From contig DXGQ01000013.1 in NCBI GenBank assembly GCA_019113845.1, positions 1 to 64,000 on the forward strand: DNA of 64,000 bases. The letters are read 5' to 3'. A program made the position numbers and the translations under genes. The notes beneath the pieces were generated by a model, which was not told the origin of the DNA, searched no databases, and was given only the letters and a program-made list of their open reading frames with translations. Each line of letters begins with the position of its first letter. Within the stretch, counting starts at the first letter, position 1. Positions 24,582-32,668 of this stretch are shown piece after piece. This DNA is from Candidatus Anaerobutyricum avicola. GTDB lineage: Bacteria; Bacillota; Clostridia; Lachnospirales; Lachnospiraceae.

Positions 24582-26300
24582 TTACATATTTGCTTTTTCT
24601 GCCTGTACCCTGCATTTCTTTTTATAACAGGCAATGCCATATCGATAAATGGTGTGAAAGTCGTCTTCTCTCAGATAATCCGTGTAATTCTTCTCTTCTA
24701 TCTGTTTCAGAGCGCTCTGACAGGCTTCCTCAAACCGGGCGTTTTCCGCGTACTTAATCTCTATGATAATGCCGATCTCTTTATCCCGGATTTTGATCAC
24801 GATATCACTGTATCCATCGCCGGTCTCCTCATTGGACCTGATATACCATTCCTTTTTATATCCCAGAATTCCCAGTAAGATGCCATGGTAGAAGTTCTCC
24901 TTCCGCTCTTTTCTGGCAAAGGTATCTCTGATACTGATAGTTCTTCTCAGATAACCGGTAAAGAGTCTCTCTACCTGCGGCGCATCCCCTTCTTCCAGCG
25001 CCTTACAGAATGCATTCAACTGTTCCCCGTCCTTTTCCACTTCTTTTAAAAACAGTCCCATAATCTGTTTTGTAAAAATACTCCGGATTTCCATATTCGG
25101 GATCGTCAGCTGATACTTCCCATCCCGGGGTCTTCCCTTATACGTAAGATAGCCGGTCATAAACAATACGCTCCAGATATTCTCGACCGAATCATACAGT
25201 CCCTGATAGGTCAGCTCTTCATGAATCTCCTTCGTCACCGTCTCGCCGGACAGCAATTCTTCGATCTCTTCTTTTACCTGCCCGGCATCCATATTTTTAA
25301 TGAAATGCCGCACCGCCTCGTTGCCGCTGGTGTTCGACCAGTAATTCTTCGGTTCCGCATCGGGATCACCCAGCAGTTCGTCACAATAATTGAGGACATC
25401 CCACGGGCAATAGACATCCACATTTCCGAAATGATACCCGTCATACCAGTTTTTTATATTCTCGTATTTGTCTTCCAGCCTATAATAAGCCAGCAGTTCT
25501 CTCACTTCGCTGTCCGTAAAGCCAAAATATTCATCAAACGAGACGGTGGTCAGAGACAAAACCTTCAGATTATTCAATCCGGTAAAAATACTTTCCTTTG
25601 CCACCCGCAGGCATCCAGTCATCACAGCGAACTGCAGGCTGTCATTTGTTTTTAATACCTGCTGAAACATATTCCGCAGCAGAAGGATCATCTTATCATA
25701 ATAGCCATACTCATTCGCCTTCGCTAGAGGAACATCGTATTCATCGATCAGGACGATTACTTTTTTGCCGAAATGTTTTTCCAGCAACGTACAGAGTATT
25801 TTCAGGCTTCCCATCATCACAGGATCCGTCATGGCAAAGACACGCTGTCCGGAGGAATCCACTGCGATCAACCGTCTGTAAAGGTTCTTCTCCTCCTCCG
25901 AAAGTCTGTCACTGTCAAGAAGATACTGAAAACGCAGCGCCTCATTTCCTATCGTTGTACTTAAAAGGATACTGGCGGTCTCATAATCAGCGCCCGCCAC
26001 ATCTTTGAGACTGACGGATATTACCGGGAACTGACCCATATATTCTTCGCAGAGTTCTGTCTCTTCTGCTATCCTGAGCCCTTCAAATAAAGTTTTATCT
26101 GTGCCTATCTCAAAAAACGCTTTCAGCATACTCATGTTTAACGACTTTCCAAAACGTCTCGGCCTGGTAAACAGATTTACCTCCCCCCATCCTTGAAGTA
26201 AATCCAGAATCATACCCGTCTTATCTACATAATAAAAATCTTGCGAACGTATTTTTTCAAATTTCTCTATACCTACCGGGATTTTTTTCATTTTATGCAT
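24582..26300 (-). CDS. AAA-ATPase-like protein with C-terminal PD-(D/E)XK nuclease domain
   Basis: A 572-residue protein of the AAA-ATPase_like/DUF1703 group, abundant in gut Clostridia and Bacteroides. The N-terminus has the signature IPVGIEKFEKIRSQDFYYVDKT; the P-loop is the variant FTRPRRFGKSLN (about 45-56) and Walker B is VIVLIDEYDVPL (about 200). The middle is helical. The C-terminal nuclease-like domain carries GYSDIVIKI and IGIIIEIKYAEN, the D and E-x-K of the PD-(D/E)XK fold. The start at 26300 follows a GGAGGGG ribosome site. The biological role is unproven; mobile or defence roles have been proposed for related families. Confidence 0.88.
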   Translation of the reverse strand: MHKMKKIPVGIEKFEKIRSQDFYYVDKTGMILDLLQGWGEVNLFTRPRRFGKSLNMSMLKAFFEIGTDKTLFEGLRIAEETELCEEYMGQFPVISVSLKDVAGADYETASILLSTTIGNEALRFQYLLDSDRLSEEEKNLYRRLIAVDSSGQRVFAMTDPVMMGSLKILCTLLEKHFGKKVIVLIDEYDVPLAKANEYGYYDKMILLLRNMFQQVLKTNDSLQFAVMTGCLRVAKESIFTGLNNLKVLSLTTVSFDEYFGFTDSEVRELLAYYRLEDKYENIKNWYDGYHFGNVDVYCPWDVLNYCDELLGDPDAEPKNYWSNTSGNEAVRHFIKNMDAGQVKEEIEELLSGETVTKEIHEELTYQGLYDSVENIWSVLFMTGYLTYKGRPRDGKYQLTIPNMEIRSIFTKQIMGLFLKEVEKDGEQLNAFCKALEEGDAPQVERLFTGYLRRTISIRDTFARKERKENFYHGILLGILGYKKEWYIRSNEETGDGYSDIVIKIRDKEIGIIIEIKYAENARFEEACQSALKQIEEKNYTDYLREDDFHTIYRYGIACYKKKCRVQAEKANM

Positions 26301-26338
26301 ACATCCATCCCCCCTCCACATCTCATTCCTGCCGCTGC

Positions 26339-26388
26339 TGTACTGACCCGTTCATATGCGAAATGTGAGCAAGTCGGTACGCCAGTAT
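26339..26388 (-). repeat. Upstream motif shared with the DUF3737 gene
   Basis: Second copy of the motif at 20017-20065, with CTGAC, CATATGCGAAA, TGAGCA and GTCGGTAC in the same order and spacing. It lies about 40 bp upstream of the AAA/PD-(D/E)XK start codon. It may be a shared promoter or operator element, or a remnant of the same small repeat. Confidence 0.45.
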
Positions 26389-26468
26389 ATACTTTCATTA
26401 TATAGACCCACATCAAAAAATCAATGGATTCTTTCTTTGCGCCATCCTCCGGAACTCTCTCAGCTATT

Positions 26469-26858
26469 TCAAAACTGTTTTCTGCCCCGGCTGTTTGGAA
26501 TCCCCATGGACTCCCGGTATTTTGCCACCGTTCTTCTTGAAATATCGTAGCCCTGCTCTGTGAGCAGCTCCGAGAGCTGTTGATCGTTGTGAGGCTTCTT
26601 TTTATCTTCCTCATCAATGAGTCTTTTTAATTCCTGCTTGATGGCAAATGTCGCTACCTGACCCTGTTCTTCTTCCTGCATGATTCCCCTGGAGAAAAAG
26701 AAACTCAGCGGATAGGTCCCCCAGCAGCACTGCAGATGTTTATCCCGGATGGCTCTGCTCACCGTAGACTCATGGACTGATAACTTCTGCGCGGCGTCTT
26801 TCAGACGAAACGGCCGGAGCGACTGTTCCCCGAACAAATCTAATGTATTGAAATAAAA
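26469..26858 (-). pseudogene. rpoN: C-terminal remnant of RNA polymerase sigma-54 factor
   Basis: About 130 codons are open, with only a TTG near the front as a possible start. The frame matches the DNA-binding end of sigma-54: LRPFRLKDAAQKLSVHESTVSRAI (HTH), FFFSRG, ELKRLIDEED and the RpoN box, here SRRTVAKYRESMGIPNSRGRK. The N-terminal activator-binding and core-binding regions (about 300 residues) are missing, and the conserved TPRG turn after the HTH is altered to CCWG. No ribosome site is seen. It is a decayed gene; whether an intact rpoN exists elsewhere cannot be judged. Confidence 0.8.
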
Positions 26859-27025
26859 TCAAAACAAACACTCCCCTCTACGCCGGTATATCCTCAGTAA
26901 ATGCATATCTGTCACAAAGGAAGATCAAACAGACCTATATCAGTCTGAAAACAGGCATTGATATAAATGAACTTACCTCTTTAATCATGCAGCCCAACGG
27001 CATTCACATTGTGTTCTGACAATGT

Positions 27026-27058
27026 AATGCCCGCTGTCGGCAACCGACAGCGGGCATT
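27026..27058 (-). terminator. Hairpin at the end of the V-ATPase operon
   Basis: AATGCCCGCTGTCGG (27026-27040) and CCGACAGCGGGCATT (27044-27058) form a perfect 15-bp stem with a 3-base loop, 5 bp beyond the stop codon of subunit D. The minus-strand tail (ACATTGTC) is not U-rich, but the stem is strong enough to end or protect the transcript. No gene is visible in the remainder of 26859-27025. Confidence 0.75.
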
Positions 27059-27063
27059 TCTAT

Positions 27064-27684
27064 CTACTCCTTCATCTTCATCCTCTTAATGACTTTCAGT
27101 CTCGTGAATTCTTCTCTGTCCTTTTCTTCCAGCGCGTTGGTGATCGTATACACTAACGACGTATACATTGGAATCGTGATATTTTGCAGCGCGTTGGCGC
27201 GCTTCTGGGTCTTTTTGATGTTGGTGGCGAGTCGGTACGCGGCGTTCTCCACCATGGAAAGCTTGATCGTCAGATCTTTTACCCGGCGAAATGCCTCCTT
27301 TGCCACATCGATGGATTCGTGGGTTGTGCTGAAAGCGTACGTCGGCATCCCGGCGTCGGGTGTGTATTTCACATGGGGAATCTCCGTTCCCATGATGCTC
27401 CGGACCTGAATGGTGATAGAGTTCTCGATGGGAACTGTGTAGGCAAGCTGCTCCACCGTGCTGATCCCGTTTTCAATATTGGCGCGCTGGAGGCACTGGT
27501 AGGCGTAAGTAAATGTACTGTCAATCTCCTCCTGGATGCTCCTCGCCTCGTCGATCAAATCCATCAGCTCCCGGATGAGGATATTCCGTTTCCGGTCCAT
27601 CAGGTCATACCCCTGCTTTGCAAGCGCCAGCGAGTTTTTCGCCAGCATCAGATTTCCCTTTGTGGGGAAAGTACGCGGGTCCAA
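27064..27684 (-). CDS. atpD: V-type ATP synthase subunit D
   Basis: A 206-residue central-stalk subunit that forms the rotor shaft inside the A3B3 head. It is made of two long helices, starting with PTKGNLMLAKNSLALAKQGYDLMDRKRNIL (about 7-36) and ending with the antiparallel VENAAYRLATNIKKTQKRANALQNI region (about 152-176), both family signatures. The start used is the annotated ATG at 27684. It is the last gene of the operon, 39 bp after subunit B, and is followed by a hairpin. Confidence 0.95.
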   Translation of the reverse strand: MDPRTFPTKGNLMLAKNSLALAKQGYDLMDRKRNILIRELMDLIDEARSIQEEIDSTFTYAYQCLQRANIENGISTVEQLAYTVPIENSITIQVRSIMGTEIPHVKYTPDAGMPTYAFSTTHESIDVAKEAFRRVKDLTIKLSMVENAAYRLATNIKKTQKRANALQNITIPMYTSLVYTITNALEEKDREEFTRLKVIKRMKMKE

Positions 27685-27723
27685 AGGAACGCCCCCTTTC
27701 TATGATTTTTAGCGGCGCACCAT

Positions 27724-29109
27724 CTATTCTTCCGGCGCCGGTCTGTAATATTTATCAAGAAGCTTTGTATCCACCCGGTCCAGTTCCTCCCGCGGAAGTT
27801 TGCCGAGAAGCTCCCAGCCAAGGTTCAGCGTCTCTTCCATGCTGCGGTTTTCCTCCGGTCCCTGACCGATATACCGCTCCTCGAATTCTTTTCCGAATTC
27901 CAGGTATTTCTTGTCGATCGGCGACAGCTCGTCCTCCCCGATGACGGACGCCAGGTTTCTGGCGTCGCCCACTTTGGCGTAGGCGGAGAAAAGCTGGTTT
28001 GCAAGGTCCTGATGATCTTCCCTCGTGTATCCCTCGCCGATGCCGTCTTTCATCAGACGGGACAGGGACGGCAGGATATTGATCGGCGGGTAAATGGACT
28101 GGCCGTTCAGCGGGCGGTCCAGAACGATCTGTCCCTCCGTGATGTATCCTGTCAGATCGGGAATCGGGTGGGTGATGTCGTCGTTCGGCATCGTGAGGAT
28201 CGGAAGTTGGGTCACAGAACCGTCCACGCCCCGCACGATACCGGCGCGCTCGTAGATGGCTGCCAGCTCGCTGTACAGATACCCCGGAAAACCTTTCCGG
28301 CTCGGGATCTCTCCTTTTGAGGAGGAAACTTCACGCATGGCCTCGGCAAAGGAGGTCATGTCGGTCAGGATGACAAGGATGTGCATATGCTGTTCAAACG
28401 CCAGATACTCCGCGACGGTCAGCGCCACCTTCGGGGTGATCAGACGCTCCACCACCGGGTCGTTGGCGAGATTTAAGAACATCGCCACATGGTCGGCAAC
28501 GCCGCTCTCCTCAAAGGTGTGGCGGAAGAAATCTGCCACATCGTGTTTGACGCCCATAGCGGCAAAGACGATGGCGAACTCTTCGTCGGAATCCTCGCCG
28601 AGAGACGCCTGCTTTACGATCTGCGCGGCAAGCTGGTCATGAGGCAGACCGTTGCCCGAAAAGATGGGCAGCTTCTGTCCGCGGATCAGCGTCGTCAGGC
28701 CGTCGATGGCAGAGATTCCTGTGTGGATATAGTTTCTCGGGTATTCCCGGCAGACCGGGTTTAACGGCAGACCGTTGACATCTCTTTTTAATGTGGAGAC
28801 GATCGGCCCCAGGTCGTCGATGGGCTGTCCGATCCCGTTAAATGTCCGGCCCAGCATATCCGGCGAGAGGGCGATCTCCATCGGATGCCCGGTCAGTTTC
28901 GTGTGGGTGTTGGTCAGGGACATACTTTCTGTGCCCTCGAACACCTGAATGACCGCCTTGTCCTCGTAAAGTTCTACGATTCGTCCGATCTTTCTCTCGG
29001 CGCCGTCGATGACGAACTCCACGATCTCGTCAAAAAAGGCATCCTGCACGCCTTCCAGCACTACCAGAGGGCCGTTGATACTGCTTAATCCCAAATATTC
29101 AATTGACAT
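27724..29109 (-). CDS. atpB: V-type ATP synthase subunit B
   Basis: A 461-residue regulatory subunit of the A3B3 catalytic hexamer. It begins [19 protein letters not shown], has the degenerate nucleotide loop [15 protein letters not shown] in place of a true P-loop, and [23 protein letters not shown] and the BARCELO-type [12 protein letters not shown] regions typical of B subunits. It does not hydrolyse ATP but contributes an arginine at the interface. It lies 12 bp after subunit A. Confidence 0.96.
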   Translation of the reverse strand: MSIEYLGLSSINGPLVVLEGVQDAFFDEIVEFVIDGAERKIGRIVELYEDKAVIQVFEGTESMSLTNTHTKLTGHPMEIALSPDMLGRTFNGIGQPIDDLGPIVSTLKRDVNGLPLNPVCREYPRNYIHTGISAIDGLTTLIRGQKLPIFSGNGLPHDQLAAQIVKQASLGEDSDEEFAIVFAAMGVKHDVADFFRHTFEESGVADHVAMFLNLANDPVVERLITPKVALTVAEYLAFEQHMHILVILTDMTSFAEAMREVSSSKGEIPSRKGFPGYLYSELAAIYERAGIVRGVDGSVTQLPILTMPNDDITHPIPDLTGYITEGQIVLDRPLNGQSIYPPINILPSLSRLMKDGIGEGYTREDHQDLANQLFSAYAKVGDARNLASVIGEDELSPIDKKYLEFGKEFEERYIGQGPEENRSMEETLNLGWELLGKLPREELDRVDTKLLDKYYRPAPEE

Positions 29110-29121
29110 ACCGGTCCCTCC

Positions 29122-30900
29122 CTACGCATTTTTCTCCAGTACCCGCTGATAAAATGTATCAATGTCACGGCGGTACTGGGCAAACATTTCCAGACGGTCG
29201 TTTGGCACATCGTATTTGATGGCAATGACCTTATCAAATATTTTCTCTTCTTTGAGTACGGACATCGGATGTCCCATGGACACCAGCGTCCGCGATAATT
29301 TATAAAGATATAAGATTGTATCCATCATGAGAAACTGTTTTTCCATGGATACGCAGGTATCTTCTTTATGGAAAGCATTCTGCTGCAAAAAGCCCAGACG
29401 GATGACCCGGGCGATCTCCAGCACAAGCTTCTGGTCATCCGGAAGCACATCGCTTCCAATCAGCTTCACGATCTCCAAAAGGCTGCTCTCCTGATTGAGA
29501 AGCGCCATGAGACGGTTTCTGTATTCCACAAACTTCGGCGATACATTGTATCGATACCACGGACTCAGATCACCGAGATACTCACTGTAGCTGGTGAGCC
29601 AGTGGATGGCGGGGAAATGTCTCGCGTAGGCAAGACTCTTGTCCAGTCCCCAGAAACAGCGGACGAAACGTTTTGTATTCTGGGTCACCGGCTCCGAGAA
29701 GTCGCCGCCCTGAGGTGAAACCGCTCCGATGATCGTGACGGAACCGTTGGTTCCATTTAAGTTGTGCATCATCCCGGCCCTCTCATAAAAGGCGGACAGC
29801 CGGGAAGCCAGATATGCCGGGAAGCCTTCTTCCGCCGGCATCTCTTCCAGTCGTCCGGACAACTCACGAAGCGCCTCCGCCCAGCGGGACGTGGAGTCCG
29901 CCATGATCGCCACATCGTATCCCATGTCCCGGTAATATTCCGCCAGGGTAAGCCCCGTATAGATGCTTGCCTCACGGGCCGCCACCGGCATGTTGGACGT
30001 GTTGGCGATCAGGGTCGTCCGGTCCATGAGCGGCTGCCCGCTTCTCGGGTCTGTAAGTTCGCTGAACTCTTCCAGTACCTGGGTCATCTCATTGCCACGC
30101 TCGCCGCAGCCAATATAGATAATGATGTCCGCGTCCGCCCACTTGGCGATCTGGTGCTGCGTCATGGTCTTTCCCGTACCGAAACCGCCGGGAATGGCCG
30201 CCGTGCCTCCCTTTGCGATCGGGAACATCGTATCAATGATCCTCTGACCGGTCACCAGAGGCACAGAAACCGGAAACCGGTGATGGCACGGTCTCGCCGT
30301 CCGGATCGGCCAGTGCTGTGTCATGGTAATCTTTTTTTCGGAACCATCCGGCAGCGTCAAGACTACCAACGTCTCGTCGATCGTATACTCCCCGTCTGAA
30401 ACCACCTCCGTCACTGTTCCCTCCACGGCAGGAGGAACCATACATTTATGGATGATGGCACGGGTCTCCGGCACCTCTGCGATAATATCCCCGCCATGGA
30501 GATACTGTCCCTTTTCCACCGTGATATGTGTCTTCCATTTCTTCTGCCTGTCCAGAGAATCCACGCTGACGCCCCGGGTGATGAAAGCGCCGCCTGACGA
30601 CTCGGCAATCCTCTCCAGCGGCCGCTCGATTCCGTCAAAAATGTTATTGAGGATACCCGGCGCTAACGTGACGGAGACAGCGCTGCCGCTGGCCACGACC
30701 TCTTCCCCGGGACAAAGCCCCGTCGTCTCCTCATATACCTGCACCGTCGTCCGGTCTTTATCCAGAGCGATCACTTCTCCCACCAGCTTCTGCTTTCCGA
30801 CGTAGACCATCTCCGCCATGCGGAAGCCGGTATTTCCTTTCAGATATACGACAGGCCCGTTGATTCCATAGATTGTCCCGGTCTTAAGCAACGCCGTCAC
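29122..30900 (-). CDS. atpA: V-type ATP synthase catalytic subunit A
   Basis: A 592-residue ATP-hydrolysing or ATP-synthesising subunit. The intact P-loop is [14 protein letters not shown] (about 232-245). Other signatures are [21 protein letters not shown] and the non-homologous insert region before the P-loop that marks V/A-type A subunits ([13 protein letters not shown]). Its start overlaps the end of the subunit E gene by 17 bp, so translation is coupled. Confidence 0.96.
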   Translation of the reverse strand: MTALLKTGTIYGINGPVVYLKGNTGFRMAEMVYVGKQKLVGEVIALDKDRTTVQVYEETTGLCPGEEVVASGSAVSVTLAPGILNNIFDGIERPLERIAESSGGAFITRGVSVDSLDRQKKWKTHITVEKGQYLHGGDIIAEVPETRAIIHKCMVPPAVEGTVTEVVSDGEYTIDETLVVLTLPDGSEKKITMTQHWPIRTARPCHHRFPVSVPLVTGQRIIDTMFPIAKGGTAAIPGGFGTGKTMTQHQIAKWADADIIIYIGCGERGNEMTQVLEEFSELTDPRSGQPLMDRTTLIANTSNMPVAAREASIYTGLTLAEYYRDMGYDVAIMADSTSRWAEALRELSGRLEEMPAEEGFPAYLASRLSAFYERAGMMHNLNGTNGSVTIIGAVSPQGGDFSEPVTQNTKRFVRCFWGLDKSLAYARHFPAIHWLTSYSEYLGDLSPWYRYNVSPKFVEYRNRLMALLNQESSLLEIVKLIGSDVLPDDQKLVLEIARVIRLGFLQQNAFHKEDTCVSMEKQFLMMDTILYLYKLSRTLVSMGHPMSVLKEEKIFDKVIAIKYDVPNDRLEMFAQYRRDIDTFYQRVLEKNA

Positions 30901-31471
30901 CTCCTAAAAACAAAAACTTCTCATATTCGTCCCGCAGCTGCGTCCGAAAAGAATGGTCGATGAGAATGTTGCGGCTCTGAATGACCGCCCGCACTCCCCC
31001 GATGAAATCTTCCTCGCTGACCGTCAGAGAAACGCCTGTTTTTTCCTCCAGTTTTTTCTGCCTGTCCGCATCGGATGCATTGATATATACGGTGACCAGA
31101 TCATCTCCCGCATACTCCTCCGCCTGCCGGATGCATTTCACAAGAAATGTATCATACTCCTCTGTCTGCATAAACGCCCGGACAAATCCCAGCGTCTCAT
31201 TAAAAATCTTGTCCTTGAGCTCCTGCTGTACCTTACCGCGCACTCGACGCTGCTCCAGCTGAAACTTTGCTCTCGCCTGATTCAGCTCCAGCTTTGCCCT
31301 TGTCTTTTCTTCCATGATCCGCTGCTTTGACTGGCGCATCGCTTCCGTTTTATGGTCTGCCAGTTCCTTTTCCAGCGCTTCCCTGTGAGAGTCAATGATG
31401 GCATTGCCCTCCGCCCTCGCCTGCTCCATGGACGAGGTTTGCAGGTGTGCGATTTTTTCTTCCAATGTCAA
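30884..31471 (-). CDS. atpE: V-type ATP synthase subunit E
   Basis: A 195-residue peripheral-stalk subunit. The first 100 residues form a long charged helix that pairs with the H/G subunit (KTEAMRQSKQRIMEEKTRAKLEL), followed by a compact C-terminal domain with VSEEDFIGGVRAVIQSRNILIDHSF, the family motif that contacts the B subunit. It overlaps atpA and is separated from subunit F by 130 bp with no gene. Confidence 0.92.
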   Translation of the reverse strand: MTLEEKIAHLQTSSMEQARAEGNAIIDSHREALEKELADHKTEAMRQSKQRIMEEKTRAKLELNQARAKFQLEQRRVRGKVQQELKDKIFNETLGFVRAFMQTEEYDTFLVKCIRQAEEYAGDDLVTVYINASDADRQKKLEEKTGVSLTVSEEDFIGGVRAVIQSRNILIDHSFRTQLRDEYEKFLFLGGDGVA

Positions 31472-31601
31472 GAGGAATCCCTCCTTATTTTCAAATATGC
31501 ATCACACGGCATCGTCCTTCCTGTTTTCCCATGAAAGACGACATCGTCATGCTTCTGTCCGTCATTTTTCTGTTCTTCACAGAGACTGTCCGTCTCTGTC
31601 C

Positions 31602-31910
31602 TCATAATTTCAATCCGATCGCCTCTGTGATATAAGACGTGATAAAATCCTTCTTTCGTCCGGTTCCGTGCCGGTCCGGTATCTCCACAAGAAGCGGCAT
31701 TTTCCGCTCCAGCCGGAACGTATCGATGATATCCGGAAACTCCCGGCCGAACTTCTCCGTCAGGAGAACAATACCGATACTCTTATCGGCAAGAACCTTC
31801 TCAAGCTCCGCCCGGAGCTCCTCTCTTTCATGAACGACCACGCCGTCCACCCCCGCCAGGCGCATGCCCGTGTAAGTGTCCACGTTGTCGCTGATCAGAT
31901 ACATTTTCAT
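31602..31910 (-). CDS. atpF: V-type ATP synthase subunit F
   Basis: A 102-residue Rossmann-like stalk subunit that binds subunit D in the rotor. It begins MKMYLISDNVDTYTGMRLAG and includes GIVLLTEKFGREFPDIID and PLLVEIPDRHGTG. A longer frame up to 32027 is rejected because the true start has AAGGAGA just upstream and the extension runs through the repeated non-coding sequence. It is preceded by a 307-bp repeat-rich gap after the subunit K gene. Confidence 0.92.
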   Translation of the reverse strand: MKMYLISDNVDTYTGMRLAGVDGVVVHEREELRAELEKVLADKSIGIVLLTEKFGREFPDIIDTFRLERKMPLLVEIPDRHGTGRKKDFITSYITEAIGLKL

Positions 31911-31961
31911 GTGCGTTCTCCTTCCCTGATGTGATGACTTTTCTGTAACACCACTCCATAT

Positions 31962-32150
31962 TGTAACACCCCGGATTGCTCCGCGCGCAGCGCTCTCGCA
32001 ATCCTCCCCACATTCGCATTCCCGCACTGCCGTGCTTCATGCTCGTATGCAAGTGTTTCTTTCTCTGTAACACTCCGGATTGCTCTGCGCATAGCGCTCC
32101 CGCAATCCTTCCCACATTCGCATTCCCGCACTGTCGTGCTTCATGCTCAT
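31962..32150. repeat. Two tandem REP-like units in the K-F gap
   Basis: Two units of about 85-104 bp (31962-32065 and from 32066) share TGTAACAC-CCGGATTGCTC, CGCGCAGCGCTC, GCAATCC and CCCACATTCGCATTCCCGCA with small changes. Each contains a hairpin: GGATTGC pairs with GCAATCC around a GCGC-rich core. The units resemble bacterial REP sequences and lie between two V-ATPase genes that must be transcribed through them. Confidence 0.7.
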
Positions 32151-32158
32151 GTGGGGGC

Positions 32159-32212
32159 AGGTCAAGATGTCATGCTTTTTCATGCCAGCATGAAAGCATG
32201 ACCTTTTGACCT
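32159..32212 (-). repeat. Long palindrome immediately after the subunit K gene
   Basis: A nested palindrome: AGGTCAA (32159-32165) pairs with TTGACCT (32206-32212), then GTCATGCTT pairs with AAGCATGAC, then TTCATGC pairs with GCATGAA around CA. The total is roughly 22 base pairs with two internal mismatched loops. It sits 5 bp after the stop codon of subunit K on the minus strand. It could stabilise the 3' end of the upstream mRNA segment or cause partial termination. Confidence 0.7.
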
Positions 32213-32217
32213 TGGTG

Positions 32218-32655
32218 TTACAGGTTTCCCAAAATCATAAAAGAGATAATCAGTCCGTACAGGCAGACACCTTCTGCCAGTCCGACGAAGATCAGGGATT
32301 TACCGAGGATACTGGAGTCTTCGCTCAGAGCTCCGAGGGCGGCGCTGGCGGCGGAAGCTACGGCGATACCGCCGCCGATGCAGGAAAGACCGGTTACGAG
32401 GGCGGCTGCCAGATAGCCAAGGCCAGTGGCAAGTCCGGCGGAAGCTGCGGCGGTCGTCTCTGCCGCTTCCACGCTCTGTCCGCTGAACATCACCGCCATG
32501 GCGATCAGCAGGGTGCCAAAGAAAAATACGGTATTGACGCCCAGCGTGCGTTTGTAACGTTTTTTACATTTTTCTCCCAGATAAAAATAACAGAACGGGA
32601 GAACGATACTCAAAAGTAATGCTGCGATGAATACGATTTTCGTTGCTAATGTCAT
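32218..32655 (-). CDS. atpK: V-type ATP synthase subunit K (membrane ring)
   Basis: A 145-residue proteolipid of the ion-translocating ring. It has four predicted helices (about 6-26, 42-58, 74-104 and 118-142). The third and fourth match the c-subunit hairpin: a Gly/Ala-rich GYLAAALVTGLSCIGGGIAVASAASAALGAL and VGLAEGVCLYGLIISFMIL, where the Glu near 126 is the ion-binding carboxylate. The start at 32655 has AGGAGGT upstream; the longer frame to 32748 overlaps subunit I. Whether H+ or Na+ is moved cannot be decided from the motif alone. Confidence 0.93.
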   Translation of the reverse strand: MTLATKIVFIAALLLSIVLPFCYFYLGEKCKKRYKRTLGVNTVFFFGTLLIAMAVMFSGQSVEAAETTAAASAGLATGLGYLAAALVTGLSCIGGGIAVASAASAALGALSEDSSILGKSLIFVGLAEGVCLYGLIISFMILGNL

Positions 32656-32668
32656 GATGTAGGACCTC

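Noticed and set aside
31911-32027. N-terminal extension of subunit F
   Set aside because: It runs through repeat sequence, is rich in Cys and Arg, and a proper ribosome site precedes the start at 31910.
31962-32150. CRISPR array in the K-F gap
   Set aside because: Only two units, with no unique spacers between short identical repeats, and no cas genes in the window.
32218-32655. Assignment of Na+ specificity to the V-ATPase
   Set aside because: The Glu of the ring subunit is visible, but the other ligands cannot be assigned without an alignment.
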